Assembly: GCA_023397905.1 (NCBI GenBank)
Contig: JAEWSZ010000134.1
Location: forward strand, 38,075-102,074
Direction: 5' to 3'
DNA: 64,000 nt
DNA from: Bacillota bacterium
GTDB taxonomy: Bacteria > Bacillota > Clostridia > Acetivibrionales > DSM-1351
Part shown: piece after piece, positions 25,828-35,759 of the stretch
Numbering within the stretch: position 1 is the first letter of the stretch
Layout: every line of letters begins with the position of its first letter
The notes under the pieces: generated by a model
Databases searched by the model: none
What the model was told of the DNA's origin: nothing
The model's input: the letters and a program-made list of their open reading frames with translations, nothing else
Translations under genes and position numbers: made by a program

Positions 25828-26520
25828 CTACTTCTGCCCATAATAGGCGTTGGTGCCGTGCTTCCTCAGAAAGTGCTTATCCAGCAGGTACTGGTCTACA
25901 TCATTGTTTACTCCGCCTGTGAGCATATGAGTATTGAAGGCCATTTTGGCCACCTCTTCCATGACCACCGCATTATGGACCGCTTCATGGGCATCTTTGC
26001 CCCAGCTGAAAGGCGCGTGGTCCTCCACCAGGACTCCGGGCACATATACGGGGTTCAGATTTTTAAAAGTGTCGATTATGACAAGTCCGGTATTCTTTTC
26101 ATATTCGCCCTCTATTTCCTCCCGGGCCAGCTTTCTGGTACAGGGGATCTCCCCGTAGAAATAGTCCGCGTGGGTGGTTCCCATGGGGCGGATAGGGCGG
26201 CCCGCCTGGGCCCAGCTGGTGGCCCATGGCGAATGGGTGTGGACTATACCGCCTATATCCCTGAATGCATTGTACAGTACAATATGTGTAGGAGTATCCG
26301 AGGAGGGCCTGAGACTTCCCTCCACCTGATTCCCTTCCAGGTCCAGCACTACCATATCCTCTATTTTCAGCTTTTCATAGGGGACGCCGCTGGGCTTTAT
26401 AACCAGCAGCCCCCTTTCCCTGTCGACTCCGCTTACATTTCCCCAGGTATAAGTCACAAGGCCTTTTCTCGGCAATTCCAGATTGGCCTCCAGTACGTCT
26501 TCTTTAAGTTGTTTCAGCAT
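25828..26520 (-). CDS. araD: L-ribulose-5-phosphate 4-epimerase
   Basis: 230 residues from ATG at 26520 behind GGGAGGAC. It is a class II aldolase/epimerase: TYTWGNVSGVDRERGLLVIK, the zinc ligands in GIVHTHSPWATSWAQAG (residues 93-109) and THADYFYGEIPCTR. It makes D-xylulose 5-phosphate from L-ribulose 5-phosphate, the last step of arabinose entry to the pentose phosphate pathway. It follows the araB-like kinase by 116 bp on the same strand. Confidence 0.95.
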   Translation of the reverse strand: MLKQLKEDVLEANLELPRKGLVTYTWGNVSGVDRERGLLVIKPSGVPYEKLKIEDMVVLDLEGNQVEGSLRPSSDTPTHIVLYNAFRDIGGIVHTHSPWATSWAQAGRPIRPMGTTHADYFYGEIPCTRKLAREEIEGEYEKNTGLVIIDTFKNLNPVYVPGVLVEDHAPFSWGKDAHEAVHNAVVMEEVAKMAFNTHMLTGGVNNDVDQYLLDKHFLRKHGTNAYYGQK

Positions 26521-26636
26521 GATAAAGTCCTCCCATAATATGCCCATGCCCCACATTTCGCACAAAACATCATAAAAGCTTGCATGGGCCCGGTCATCCC
26601 TTTATAATTTCTTAAAATTTCTTTTAACCTTCCACT

Positions 26637-28244
26637 TTATCTCAAAAAATCCACCGCAGCTCTCTCTATTGCCAGCCCGCCGGTGTAGCGCTTCATAAAC
26701 TCGTTGAATCCGGCCACATCCGACGGATCCGGAGCGACAGAGCTCCCTATCTTCCCTGCGAAAACCTTTTGCTTCAGGAAATCCTCCAGTGATTCCCCAT
26801 TCTCCCTGTTGGCCATATAGGCCGCCAGCAGCGCGATTCCCCAGGCGCCGCCCTCTCCGGCGGTTTCCATGATTGATACGGGTACGTTGAAAGCCGCGGC
26901 CATGATCTTCTGACCCACTTCCCTGGTCTTGAAAAATCCGCCGTGTCCCATGATCTCGTCCACCTTCACCGACTCCTTTTCCAGCAGGATGTTAAGGCCG
27001 GTTTTCATGGCGCCCAGCGCAGTAAACAGATTGACCCGCATAAAATTGGCCAGGTTGAAATTGCTGCCCGAGGAACGCACAAACATGGGGCGGCCTTCCT
27101 CAAAATGGGTCATATGCTCGCCTGAAATATATCCGTAAGCCAATAAGCCGCCGCAGTCAGCATCGCCCTTGAGAGCCATTCCAAGCAAGGTGTCGTACAG
27201 CTCAGGCTTGCCCACATTCACCCCCAGCACCCTGGTGACCTCTGAAAACAAGCCCATCCAGGCGTCGTAATCAGAAGTACAGTTATTGGAGTGGGCCATT
27301 GCCACCAGATCCCCGTCCGGCGTCGTCACCAGATCTATCTCGGAATACACCCGGGACAGCTCCCTTTCCAGAACTATCATGGCAAAGACTGAAGTGCCCG
27401 CCGACACATTCCCGGTGCGGACAGATACGCTGTTGGTGGCCACCATGCCCGTTCCCGCGTCTCCTTCCGGAGGACACAGGGGAATGCCAGACTGCAGCAG
27501 GCCCGTGGTATCCAGAAGCCTTGCCCCTTCCTCAGTGAGGCTGCCTGCTCTTTCGCCGGCCACCAGCACCTCCGGCATAATGTCTTCAAGTTTCCATGTG
27601 AGCTTCAGCGGTTTTACCAATTCATTGAACTGCCCTGCCATCCTCAGATTGAATTTTTTCGTTTTCAGGTCAATGGGGAAAACTCCGGACGCTTCCCCGA
27701 CTCCCATGACCTTTTGCCCCGTCAGCTTCCAATGTATATATCCCGCCAATGTGGTCATATAATTTATATCCGATACATGCTCTTCCCTGTTCAGTATGGA
27801 TTGATAGAGATGGGAAATGCTCCACCTTTGGGGCACAGGGTAGTCAAACAGCCCTGTCAGCGCCTCCGAGGCCTGTCCTGTTATGTTGTTGCGCCAGGTG
27901 CGGAAGGGTGTCAGAAGCCTGCCCTCCCTGTCAAAAACCAGGTAACCATGCATCATTCCGCTGATTCCCATGGATTTTACAGCCTTGAGATCCTCTCCGA
28001 ATTTTTCCTTTACATTATCCGCCATATTCCGGTAGCTTCCCTGCACGCCCTTCCAGACATCCTCCAGGTCATAAGTCCAGACGTTGTTGACATAGCTGTT
28101 TTCCCAGTCATAGCTTCCCGTGGCTATGGGCGCGTTGTCGGGGCCTATCAGTACCGTTTTTATACGGGTGGATCCCAATTCGATTCCGATGGCTGTCTGT
28201 CCGTTGACAATGGCGCTTTTCACATCCTTCAATTCAAGACTCAT
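26637..28244 (-). CDS. araB: Ribulokinase-like FGGY-family carbohydrate kinase
   Basis: 535 residues from ATG at 28244 (GAGGAGAAATATT upstream). FGGY-kinase features: an N-terminal ATPase motif AIGIELGSTRIKTVLIG (residues 14-30), ISGMMHGYLVF, the PEGDAGTGMVATNSV segment, and near the C-terminus IMGHGGFFKTREVGQ and GEGGAWGIALLAAY. This subgroup in Clostridia is annotated as xylulokinase-like, but its position between araD and araR with araA nearby supports L-ribulose as substrate. Confidence 0.85.
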   Translation of the reverse strand: MSLELKDVKSAIVNGQTAIGIELGSTRIKTVLIGPDNAPIATGSYDWENSYVNNVWTYDLEDVWKGVQGSYRNMADNVKEKFGEDLKAVKSMGISGMMHGYLVFDREGRLLTPFRTWRNNITGQASEALTGLFDYPVPQRWSISHLYQSILNREEHVSDINYMTTLAGYIHWKLTGQKVMGVGEASGVFPIDLKTKKFNLRMAGQFNELVKPLKLTWKLEDIMPEVLVAGERAGSLTEEGARLLDTTGLLQSGIPLCPPEGDAGTGMVATNSVSVRTGNVSAGTSVFAMIVLERELSRVYSEIDLVTTPDGDLVAMAHSNNCTSDYDAWMGLFSEVTRVLGVNVGKPELYDTLLGMALKGDADCGGLLAYGYISGEHMTHFEEGRPMFVRSSGSNFNLANFMRVNLFTALGAMKTGLNILLEKESVKVDEIMGHGGFFKTREVGQKIMAAAFNVPVSIMETAGEGGAWGIALLAAYMANRENGESLEDFLKQKVFAGKIGSSVAPDPSDVAGFNEFMKRYTGGLAIERAAVDFLR

Positions 28245-28293
28245 AATATTTCTCCTCACATGTAATATTAATAATATTTCAGCTTTTACAGAT

Positions 28294-29394
28294 TTATATT
28301 TTTCCGGCGCAGGAGTCCCTTACCACCAGTTGGGGGGTAATGACCTTTTTGATAGTACTTTTTGCATATTCGGGATCTTCAAGCATTTTCAGAAGGGTCT
28401 GGGCGGCCATACGGCCCAGCTGATCCTTTGGATGGCTTACCGACGTCAGCTTTACCGGGCAGCTGGCAGCGTAATATGAATCGTCAAAGCCCGTCAAAGA
28501 TATATCCTTGGGTACGGATACGCCCAGTTCCGTCAGCTTCTGGTATACTCCGAAGGCTATCTGGTCATTGTAGCAGGCCACCGCATCTATTTTCCTGCCG
28601 CTTTTTATAAAGGCTTCAACGGTTGAATAGGGTTTTATCTCCCTGTCCTCCGTATGAAACCATATGACCTTGTCCGGGTCGTACTGGATATTGCCCTCGG
28701 CCAGAGCTCTGGCATAGCCTTTGTGCCTTTCTATCCCCTGAATGTCATCGGCTTTGAAAATTCCCGTAATATTTTTGTGGCCAAGGCCCATGAGATATTT
28801 CACGGCCATATACATGCCCTCCGAATCGTCGAGAATGATCTGAGGCTTGTTTTCAAGCTGCTGGTATGTCCCGTGTATAAAAACATAGGGTATGTTATGT
28901 TCGTCCAGAGCCTTGTAATACCTTATATTATTTGAGAAAACCGAGCTCTTGGTCGGCTCGATTATCAGGCCCTCCAGATCCTTCTCAAGGATTTCCTGCA
29001 GATAGGTAGCCTCTTTTTCCACGTCATTATCCGTATTTTTAAGCATGATGCTGTATCCATTTTCCGAAAGGACCGAATCGATACCCTGGATCACTCTCGG
29101 GAAAATGTACTCGGAGATATATGTGGTTATTACTCCTATATTCCTTGAATTCGTCCTGTTGACGCTTCTGTCCCTGCAAAATGTGCCCCTGCCGTGCTCG
29201 GTATAGAGAAATCCCTCGTTTACAAGCATTGATACAGCCTTTCTCACCGTGTGCCTGCTCAGGGAAAACTGCTCAACCAGGGTATTTTCGGACGGGATCT
29301 GATCCCCGGGCTTGATCCTGCCCATGAGAATCTCGTCTTTAATAAATTCCATCAACCTGGCATATTTTGTCTGACCTGCTTCATTCTGCTGCAT
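28294..29394 (-). CDS. araR: Arabinose repressor, GntR/LacI-type
   Basis: 366 residues from ATG at 29394. A GntR winged helix occupies residues 10-78 (RIKPGDQIPSENTLVEQFSL, then SRHTVRKAVSMLVNEGF), followed by a LacI/periplasmic-binding-like effector domain (IGVITTYISEYIFPRVIQGI). This combination is typical of AraR, which represses arabinose genes until L-arabinose is bound. It is divergent from araA across a spacer that has two candidate operators. Confidence 0.92.
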   Translation of the reverse strand: MQQNEAGQTKYARLMEFIKDEILMGRIKPGDQIPSENTLVEQFSLSRHTVRKAVSMLVNEGFLYTEHGRGTFCRDRSVNRTNSRNIGVITTYISEYIFPRVIQGIDSVLSENGYSIMLKNTDNDVEKEATYLQEILEKDLEGLIIEPTKSSVFSNNIRYYKALDEHNIPYVFIHGTYQQLENKPQIILDDSEGMYMAVKYLMGLGHKNITGIFKADDIQGIERHKGYARALAEGNIQYDPDKVIWFHTEDREIKPYSTVEAFIKSGRKIDAVACYNDQIAFGVYQKLTELGVSVPKDISLTGFDDSYYAASCPVKLTSVSHPKDQLGRMAAQTLLKMLEDPEYAKSTIKKVITPQLVVRDSCAGKI

Positions 29395-29482
29395 TTAGCC
29401 TCCTGCCACGCATAAACCGCGCATGCAATTATTACAAATATCAATTAAAACCGCTGTCCCGGTTTTTTACTTATGCCTCTCA

Positions 29483-29496
29483 ACTTGTGCATACAA
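29483..29496. promoter_or_regulatory. Candidate AraR operator near araR
   Basis: ACTTGTGCATACAA resembles the Firmicute AraR box (ATTTGTACGTACAAAT type). It is 90 bp upstream of the araR start codon. Confidence 0.5.
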
Positions 29497-29686
29497 TCTA
29501 TGACTTTAATTATATAGCATTGTCATTTCATTTTCAATATTCAAATTGACGTGCCCGGACATTCATGGACTGGCATGTCATGGTCAAAATCCATAAAGTG
29601 CCGCATTGCTTGCCCTGATGAAAACAAAATCCTTACGCGGAATATTATTGATTTTTAATTTGAAAGGATATATAATCAAATTAAAT

Positions 29687-29702
29687 ACATGTGCATACAA
29701 GT
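29687..29702. promoter_or_regulatory. Candidate AraR operator at araA
   Basis: ACATGTGCATACAAGT shares TGTGCATACAA with the site at 29483 and lies 26 bp upstream of the araA start, just before its ribosome-binding site GGAGG. Confidence 0.55.
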
Positions 29703-29727
29703 TTAACTGTTTAGGAGGAGTTTAAGA

Positions 29728-31215
29728 ATGATCAATGTCAGGGAATTTGAATTTTGGTTTATAACAGGCAGCCAGCACTTATACGGACCTGAGACTCTGG
29801 AGCAGGTCGCGGTCCATTCGAAAAAAATAGTTGAAAAATTGAACGGGGATCCGGCAATACCGTACAAAATCCTTTACAAGCCCACCGTTACCAGGCCCGA
29901 TGAAATAACGAAGGTTTTCACAGAGGCGAATTCCGACGAAAAATGCGCGGGAGTCATCACCTGGATGCACACCTTTTCGCCGTCCAAAATGTGGATTGCG
30001 GGCTTCTCACAGTTGAATAAGCCCCTGCTGCACCTCCATACTCAATTTAACAGGGAAATACCCTGGAATGATATAGATATGGACTTTATGAACCTGAACC
30101 AGTCTGCCCACGGCGACCGCGAGCATGGCTTTATAGGCGCGAGAATGCGCATTGCCCGCAAGGTTGTGGCAGGTTACTGGGAAGACGCGGCTGTCAGGGA
30201 AAGGATAGGCGCCTGGGAGAGAACTGCCGTGGCCTATATATGGGGACGGTATCTGAAGGTTCTGAGATTCGGTGATAATATGCGCGAGGTGGCTGTTACC
30301 GAAGGGGACAAGGTGGAAGCCCAGATAAAGTTCGGATGGTCTGTGAACACCCACGGGATCGGAGACCTGGCGGCCAGAATAGCTGCCGTCAGCGACGGGC
30401 AGGTGGATGCTCAGATTGCGGAATACAATAAAAAATACGATATGGCAGCCGACTCAAAAGCCGGTGCAAAGTTTGAAGCCATAAGGGAGCAGGCCCGTAT
30501 AGAGCTGGGCATGAAGGCCATGCTTGAAGAAGGCGGCTTCAGCGCTTTCACCACCACCTTTGAGGATCTGCACGGTTTAAAGCAGCTCCCGGGGCTGGCC
30601 GCCCAGGACCTGATGGCGCAGGGCTACGGCTTCGGAGGAGAAGGCGATTGGAAGACCTCCGCCCTGACCAATGTGATGAAGGTCATGGCCGGCAACAAGG
30701 GCACTTCCTTTATGGAGGACTATACCTACAACCTGGTTCCCGGGCAGGAAATGATACTGGGAGCCCACATGCTGGAGGTCTGCCCCACCATAGCCGCCAC
30801 AAAGCCGCGCATAGAGGTCCATCCATTGGGAATAGGCGGCAAGGCCGATCCCGCCAGGATAGTATTTGACGGTGCCGGCGGCCGTGCGGTATGCGCCTCC
30901 CTCATTGACATGGGCAACCGCTTCCGGCTTATCATCAACGAAGTCCAGGCCGTCCAGCCCACAATCGACATGCCCAAGCTGCCGGTGGCAAGAGTGCTGT
31001 GGAAGCCGGAGCCCTCCCTGCAAACAGGCGCCGAAGCCTGGATTTATGCGGGTGGAGCCCATCACACCGTATTTTCCTACAACGTCACCTCCGAACAGCT
31101 CATCGACTGGGCTGAGATGGCCGGAATAGAATATGTTCTCATAGACAGGGACACCACCATCCGGAGCCTCCGCAACGAGCTGAGATGGAATGAAATAGCC
31201 TGGAAGCTTTTATAA
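29728..31215 (+). CDS. araA: L-arabinose isomerase
   Basis: 495 residues from ATG at 29728 behind AGGAGGAG. The family pattern is strong throughout: FWFITGSQHLYGPETLEQVA at the N-terminus, CAGVITWMHTFSPSKMWIAG, the metal-site region GFGGEGDWKTSALTNVMKVM and LGAHMLEVCPTIA, and AGGAHHTVFSYNV near the end. It converts L-arabinose to L-ribulose. It is transcribed alone, divergently from araR, and probably controlled by the two AraR-like sites. Confidence 0.97.
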   Translation: MINVREFEFWFITGSQHLYGPETLEQVAVHSKKIVEKLNGDPAIPYKILYKPTVTRPDEITKVFTEANSDEKCAGVITWMHTFSPSKMWIAGFSQLNKPLLHLHTQFNREIPWNDIDMDFMNLNQSAHGDREHGFIGARMRIARKVVAGYWEDAAVRERIGAWERTAVAYIWGRYLKVLRFGDNMREVAVTEGDKVEAQIKFGWSVNTHGIGDLAARIAAVSDGQVDAQIAEYNKKYDMAADSKAGAKFEAIREQARIELGMKAMLEEGGFSAFTTTFEDLHGLKQLPGLAAQDLMAQGYGFGGEGDWKTSALTNVMKVMAGNKGTSFMEDYTYNLVPGQEMILGAHMLEVCPTIAATKPRIEVHPLGIGGKADPARIVFDGAGGRAVCASLIDMGNRFRLIINEVQAVQPTIDMPKLPVARVLWKPEPSLQTGAEAWIYAGGAHHTVFSYNVTSEQLIDWAEMAGIEYVLIDRDTTIRSLRNELRWNEIAWKLL

Positions 31216-31248
31216 AAATAACAGAGACGGCTCCCTTATCCGTTGGCA

Positions 31249-33456
31249 TCACCTTTTCAGGGAATTGGCACGGTACACGCTGGGAGTGGTGCCGTAAAAC
31301 TGTTTGAACCGCTTGATAAAGTAATTGGATCCGGTAAACCCCAGGTGAATGGCGATATCCTCAACCGAGGAGTTTCCGTTGAGCAGCAGGTCCCTGGCCT
31401 TCTCCATTCTGCTGTTATTGACATAGGTGTTGAAATTGGTCCCGCTTATTTCCTTAAAAATTTTACTGAGATAGGCGGGACTGATAAAAATATGCTGGGA
31501 TACTTCATCCAGGGTCAATGGCCTGTCCAGGTTGCTGTTGATATATTCTATGGCCCCCAGGATCAGGGTGCTCTTTTTATTGTCATTCATACTTTCCCTG
31601 TACAGCAGCCAGTCTGTATAAAGGCTTTGAATGGGCAGCATTGCCTCATTTATGTTAAGAGGATCACCGGCTTTTCCATTCAGCTGCTCTTTGCGTCCGA
31701 CAGAGGAATGGGCATAACAGGTATTGAGGCATGCCACAAATTCCTCCGCCAGGTCTTCCAGGACCCGGAGCGAACACTGCACCGTATACCCTCCGGTTTC
31801 AATCCGGGCCGCAATATTCCCCATCTCACGATAAAGCCCTTCAATATCAAGCTTTCTGGCACAATCCCTGAATTCATGCAGCAATTCCGGCTCAAAACAG
31901 GTCTTTCTCCGGCCGATGTCAAGAGCTTCATAGGACAGGTGCTTTTCCTCGGGATAGATAAACTGATAGCGGTAAGCCTCCGAGGCTGTTTCAAAAGACA
32001 GGGCCAGCTCATCAGGACAGGTCCGGACCAGTCCGCTGCTTATGCGCATGGTGGATGGCAGCAGCTCATCCAGTTCATAAAGTGCAAGCAGAAATTGGAG
32101 AAAGTCCTCATAAGCCTCATCCTGGCTGTAATTTAAAATAAGCTCCAGGGACATTTCGTTGGCCTCGACCACGAAATGGACACAGCGCTCATCATTAAAG
32201 CGCAGAAGCTTGTCCATAATGAATTGGAGTATATGCTGAAATGGCTCCAGGCCTATATGTTTTACAATCCTTTCACTGAACATCAGCCTTATGACCACAA
32301 ATTGACCGTAGGGAAAGGAAACATTCAGCAGCTTTAACTTCCGTTCAATTTCCGCCGGATCATGGACGGTTCCATGGAGCAGGGACAGGAAAAAGTGGTT
32401 TAAGGCTCCCTGCCGGTTTTCTTCAAGGGCCAGCTCCAGGAAATCCACCTTCTGCAGAAGCTTGCGGAAAGGATTATAGAGCTTTAAGGAGGCCATATAG
32501 CTCAGGCTCAGTGAAATCACAAGGATGCCGGCCAAAAACAGCACGAAAATTTTCCGGATATCTTTTGAAGCGGATTCAATGTCGGTAATGGGTATGAGTT
32601 TTACGATTTGATAGCCGTAAAGCTGTTTGCTTGACATGCTTGCAATATACAAATTATCCTCAAGCTTGAAGCTTTCGGCAGACTTGAGGTTTTCCAGCTT
32701 TTCAGCAGCCTCTTTCATGGCATCCTCCCCGAAGCTTTTGTGGGAAATGTCCGCATAGCTGCTATTACGGTTTGTCAGGATATACTTTTCGTTGGGGGAT
32801 TGGGTGTCTATTTTCAGCAGAGCTGCAAGCTCGTCCCGTTTCATGCCGTAATTTATAATGACTTTGTAGGTTAAGCCGTTAATATGGAACAGAAAAGTTT
32901 TTGAAAATGATACGATATTTATTGATTTATCCCACAGCTTTACGGAATAACGGTGGATATCCAGGTTGTTCACATAATCCTGACTGTTGTTTGTGTTATC
33001 CAGCCAGTTAAAATATTTTTTCCTTTCAACGGGATAATTGTCAAAATTTTTCAAACCATATAGTGAAGACAGCATGGTGTTTGATTGTTCAAAATAAATA
33101 TCGATTGTGTAAAACAAATGGGTATTCTTTATTTTTTCATCCAGAAGCGCAAGCGGCGCAAGGGCCTGCTGGGCCGAGATGTCCGGCTGCTGAGCCAGCA
33201 TGGCGATGCTGCTTTTATTGCTCAGTACGATTTCAAAGCTGGTATCGTTCATCTTGCTGACAATGGTATTGTCTATTATCTCTTCAAGCATATTGCATGA
33301 GAGTTCCGCTTCATTTAATATCTGAAGCTTGTATTTGGGCAGGATAATGGCCTGAAAGCTGAAAAAGAATGCGATAACCAGAATAATGCATAAAACAAAG
33401 AAATATGTAATGGTTTTGACAAGTATTTTACTATCCTTTATTGTATTTTTCTGCAA
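31249..33456 (-). CDS. Membrane-bound AraC-family regulator
   Basis: 735 residues if it starts at TTG 33456 (AGGAGGGG upstream); an ORF start at 33495 lacks such a site. An N-terminal membrane helix (about residues 13-35), a large extracellular cache-like sensor region up to a second membrane helix near residue 290, then a cytoplasmic part ending in an AraC DNA-binding domain (about the last 100 residues: IFISPAYLSKIFKEISGTNF and VEDIAIHLGFTGSNYFIKRF). Proteins of this kind usually control an adjacent sugar ABC importer, here the divergent permease and binding-protein genes. Confidence 0.88.
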   Translation of the reverse strand: MQKNTIKDSKILVKTITYFFVLCIILVIAFFFSFQAIILPKYKLQILNEAELSCNMLEEIIDNTIVSKMNDTSFEIVLSNKSSIAMLAQQPDISAQQALAPLALLDEKIKNTHLFYTIDIYFEQSNTMLSSLYGLKNFDNYPVERKKYFNWLDNTNNSQDYVNNLDIHRYSVKLWDKSINIVSFSKTFLFHINGLTYKVIINYGMKRDELAALLKIDTQSPNEKYILTNRNSSYADISHKSFGEDAMKEAAEKLENLKSAESFKLEDNLYIASMSSKQLYGYQIVKLIPITDIESASKDIRKIFVLFLAGILVISLSLSYMASLKLYNPFRKLLQKVDFLELALEENRQGALNHFFLSLLHGTVHDPAEIERKLKLLNVSFPYGQFVVIRLMFSERIVKHIGLEPFQHILQFIMDKLLRFNDERCVHFVVEANEMSLELILNYSQDEAYEDFLQFLLALYELDELLPSTMRISSGLVRTCPDELALSFETASEAYRYQFIYPEEKHLSYEALDIGRRKTCFEPELLHEFRDCARKLDIEGLYREMGNIAARIETGGYTVQCSLRVLEDLAEEFVACLNTCYAHSSVGRKEQLNGKAGDPLNINEAMLPIQSLYTDWLLYRESMNDNKKSTLILGAIEYINSNLDRPLTLDEVSQHIFISPAYLSKIFKEISGTNFNTYVNNSRMEKARDLLLNGNSSVEDIAIHLGFTGSNYFIKRFKQFYGTTPSVYRANSLKR

Positions 33457-33765
33457 GGATACATTCCCCTCCTGAAATGTTCTGACTTGATGCATCTGAT
33501 TTCTCTCTATATATTTTTTATCATAAATTAAAGCATGTTCGAATGCAATTGGTTAGTAAAGATTACATCCCTTCTTATATAAAATACACAAGAAAGTTTC
33601 ATTTTCATAAAAAATAGCTATTCCATATTCAAGGCCCATAAGTAAAATTGAATAAAAAACTACTAGTAAATAAAGAATTTATTATTGCTAATGCACAAAA
33701 AGGTGAGCATAATCGGAAATACGGCAGGAAACCATGCCACTATATTTTTTCATGGAGGAGACACT

Positions 33766-34734
33766 ATGTCATCACTGGATCCACTTGCAAAATTAAGCAG
33801 AAAGAGGATGGAAAACTGGAATTTCCATGGACGGGGCTCACTGCTAAGAGAAATATGGAGCCATAAAATGCTATATATCATGCTGCTGCCTGCCATGCTG
33901 TTTCTGTTCACTTTCAGCTACCGTCCCATGGCAGGTGTCATTATCGCCTTCAAGGATTTTTTCCCGGGACAGTCTATCTGGTCCGCCCAATGGACCGGCT
34001 TTGATAATTTTGAATTTTTAAAATATCCGGAGTTCCTGCGCGTGCTTGGAAATACCCTGGCCATTACCGGCCTTAAGCTGTTGTTTGGGTTCCCGGCGCC
34101 AATTCTCCTGGCGCTCATGTTTAATGAAATAAGAGGCAGCCGTTTTAAAAGAGTCAGCCAGTCCATTGTCTACCTTCCTCACTTTATGTCCTGGATCGTG
34201 GTGGCTTATATCATCGAATCCTTTTTGTCGCCTTCGGTGGGGCTCCTTAACAAAATGATGGACGGCGTGGGAATGGAGCCGGTTGCTTTTCTGGCAAAAC
34301 CTCAATACTTCAGGTTAATATTTGTTGCCAGCAGTATCTGGAAGGAAGTGGGCTGGGGTACAATTATCTATCTGGCAGCCATAACCTCCATTGATCCTTC
34401 CCTCTATGAAGCGGCTTATGTTGAAGGGGCGGGGCGGTTCAAGCAAATGCTTTACATAACTCTCCCCTGTATAATGCCTACCATATCAGTGCTGCTTGTT
34501 CTGAATATACCCAACGTACTCAATGTAGGAATGGAGCAGATACTGCCCCTTATGAATCCTGCAAATCTGCCCGTATCTGATGTCCTTGACACCTATATTC
34601 TGAGGAATGGCCTCCAGCAGGGGAATTATTCCGTGAGTACGGCCGTGGGGCTGTTGTCATCCATTGTAAAGCTGGCCCTCATCCTGTTTACCAATTATTT
34701 TTCCAAGAAAATGGGCGGAGCGGGCCTGTGGTAA
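33766..34734 (+). CDS. Sugar ABC transporter permease (LplB-like)
   Basis: 322 residues from ATG at 33766, chosen for GGAGGAG just upstream. Six membrane segments and the permease EAA motif (DPSLYEAAYVEGAGRFKQML) identify the binding-protein-dependent transport inner-membrane family, LplB/YteP-like subgroup. It is the first of three importer genes; no ATPase gene is in the window, so the ATPase (MsmX-like) is presumably encoded elsewhere. Confidence 0.9.
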   Translation: MSSLDPLAKLSRKRMENWNFHGRGSLLREIWSHKMLYIMLLPAMLFLFTFSYRPMAGVIIAFKDFFPGQSIWSAQWTGFDNFEFLKYPEFLRVLGNTLAITGLKLLFGFPAPILLALMFNEIRGSRFKRVSQSIVYLPHFMSWIVVAYIIESFLSPSVGLLNKMMDGVGMEPVAFLAKPQYFRLIFVASSIWKEVGWGTIIYLAAITSIDPSLYEAAYVEGAGRFKQMLYITLPCIMPTISVLLVLNIPNVLNVGMEQILPLMNPANLPVSDVLDTYILRNGLQQGNYSVSTAVGLLSSIVKLALILFTNYFSKKMGGAGLW

Positions 34735-34809
34735 AAGCCAATTACTACCGGTTCAAAGACGGGAGTAATTTTTGAAATTCTTTTAGAGGTTCGGAGAGGA
34801 GTAAATGAA

Positions 34810-35721
34810 ATGTCAAATACAATCAAAAGCACTTTTTCGGAAAAACTGCTGCAAGCTTTCATTTATGCTGGGATTATACTGTTATGCATTTTTGTACTGT
34901 ACCCATTCTGGTATATGCTTGTTTTATCTTTCAACGAGGGGACCGACGCCATGAAAGGGGGAATATATTTTTTCCCCAGGGCCTTTACTGTTTTTAATTA
35001 TCAGATGGTCCTGGCAAATCCCATCGTCAAAAACGCCTATTTTATAAGCATTGCCAGAACGGTCATCGGCACGGTGGGAGGCGTTCTGGTCACGGCCCTG
35101 GCGGCTTACGCCCTGGCCTCCCGGACTCTGCCCGGCAAGAAAATTTTCATGTTTGTCATACTCATACCCTTTGTATTCAGCGGCGGCCTGATCCCTTATT
35201 ACCTGGTTCTGAACGAACTGCACCTGATCAATTCCTTCTGGGTCTTTGTAATTCCCCAGCTTTTCAACATATGGAACATGTTTGTCATGAGGCAGTTTTT
35301 TTCCGAAATACCGTCCAGTCTCGTTGAAGCGGCTGTTATGGACGGCGCCGGCGAGTTTACCATACTGACGCGGATTATTTTTCCCATTTCACTGCCGTTG
35401 TTTGCGGCAATCAGCCTTTTCGTGGCGGTAGGACACTGGAACTCATGGTTTGACGGCGCTTATTTTGTCAACGATGAGAAATTGATACCCTTGCAGACCT
35501 ATTTGAAAAAGCTGCTGGACAGCATGCAGATTACAATGCAGAACAACTCGGTATCATCCAATATGACAGCCGGCATCCTGCAGGAGGAAATGGCCTCCAT
35601 CACCACAAATTCAGTCCGCATGGCGTCCATTATGGTTACAACTTTGCCTATTATGCTGCTTTACCCCTACCTTCAGAAGTATTTTGTAAAAGGCGTGAGA
35701 ATCGGAGCCGTAAAAGGCTGA
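34810..35721 (+). CDS. Sugar ABC transporter permease (YtcP-like)
   Basis: 303 residues from ATG at 34810, with GGAGAGGAG upstream. Six membrane segments; the EAA motif is in SSLVEAAVMDGAGEFTILTR. It is the second permease of the importer and belongs to the YtcP/carbohydrate CUT1 group that pairs with LplB-like permeases. Confidence 0.9.
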   Translation: MSNTIKSTFSEKLLQAFIYAGIILLCIFVLYPFWYMLVLSFNEGTDAMKGGIYFFPRAFTVFNYQMVLANPIVKNAYFISIARTVIGTVGGVLVTALAAYALASRTLPGKKIFMFVILIPFVFSGGLIPYYLVLNELHLINSFWVFVIPQLFNIWNMFVMRQFFSEIPSSLVEAAVMDGAGEFTILTRIIFPISLPLFAAISLFVAVGHWNSWFDGAYFVNDEKLIPLQTYLKKLLDSMQITMQNNSVSSNMTAGILQEEMASITTNSVRMASIMVTTLPIMLLYPYLQKYFVKGVRIGAVKG

Positions 35722-35759
35722 CCGATAGATAACCAATTTATTTAACAAGGAGGATTTAT

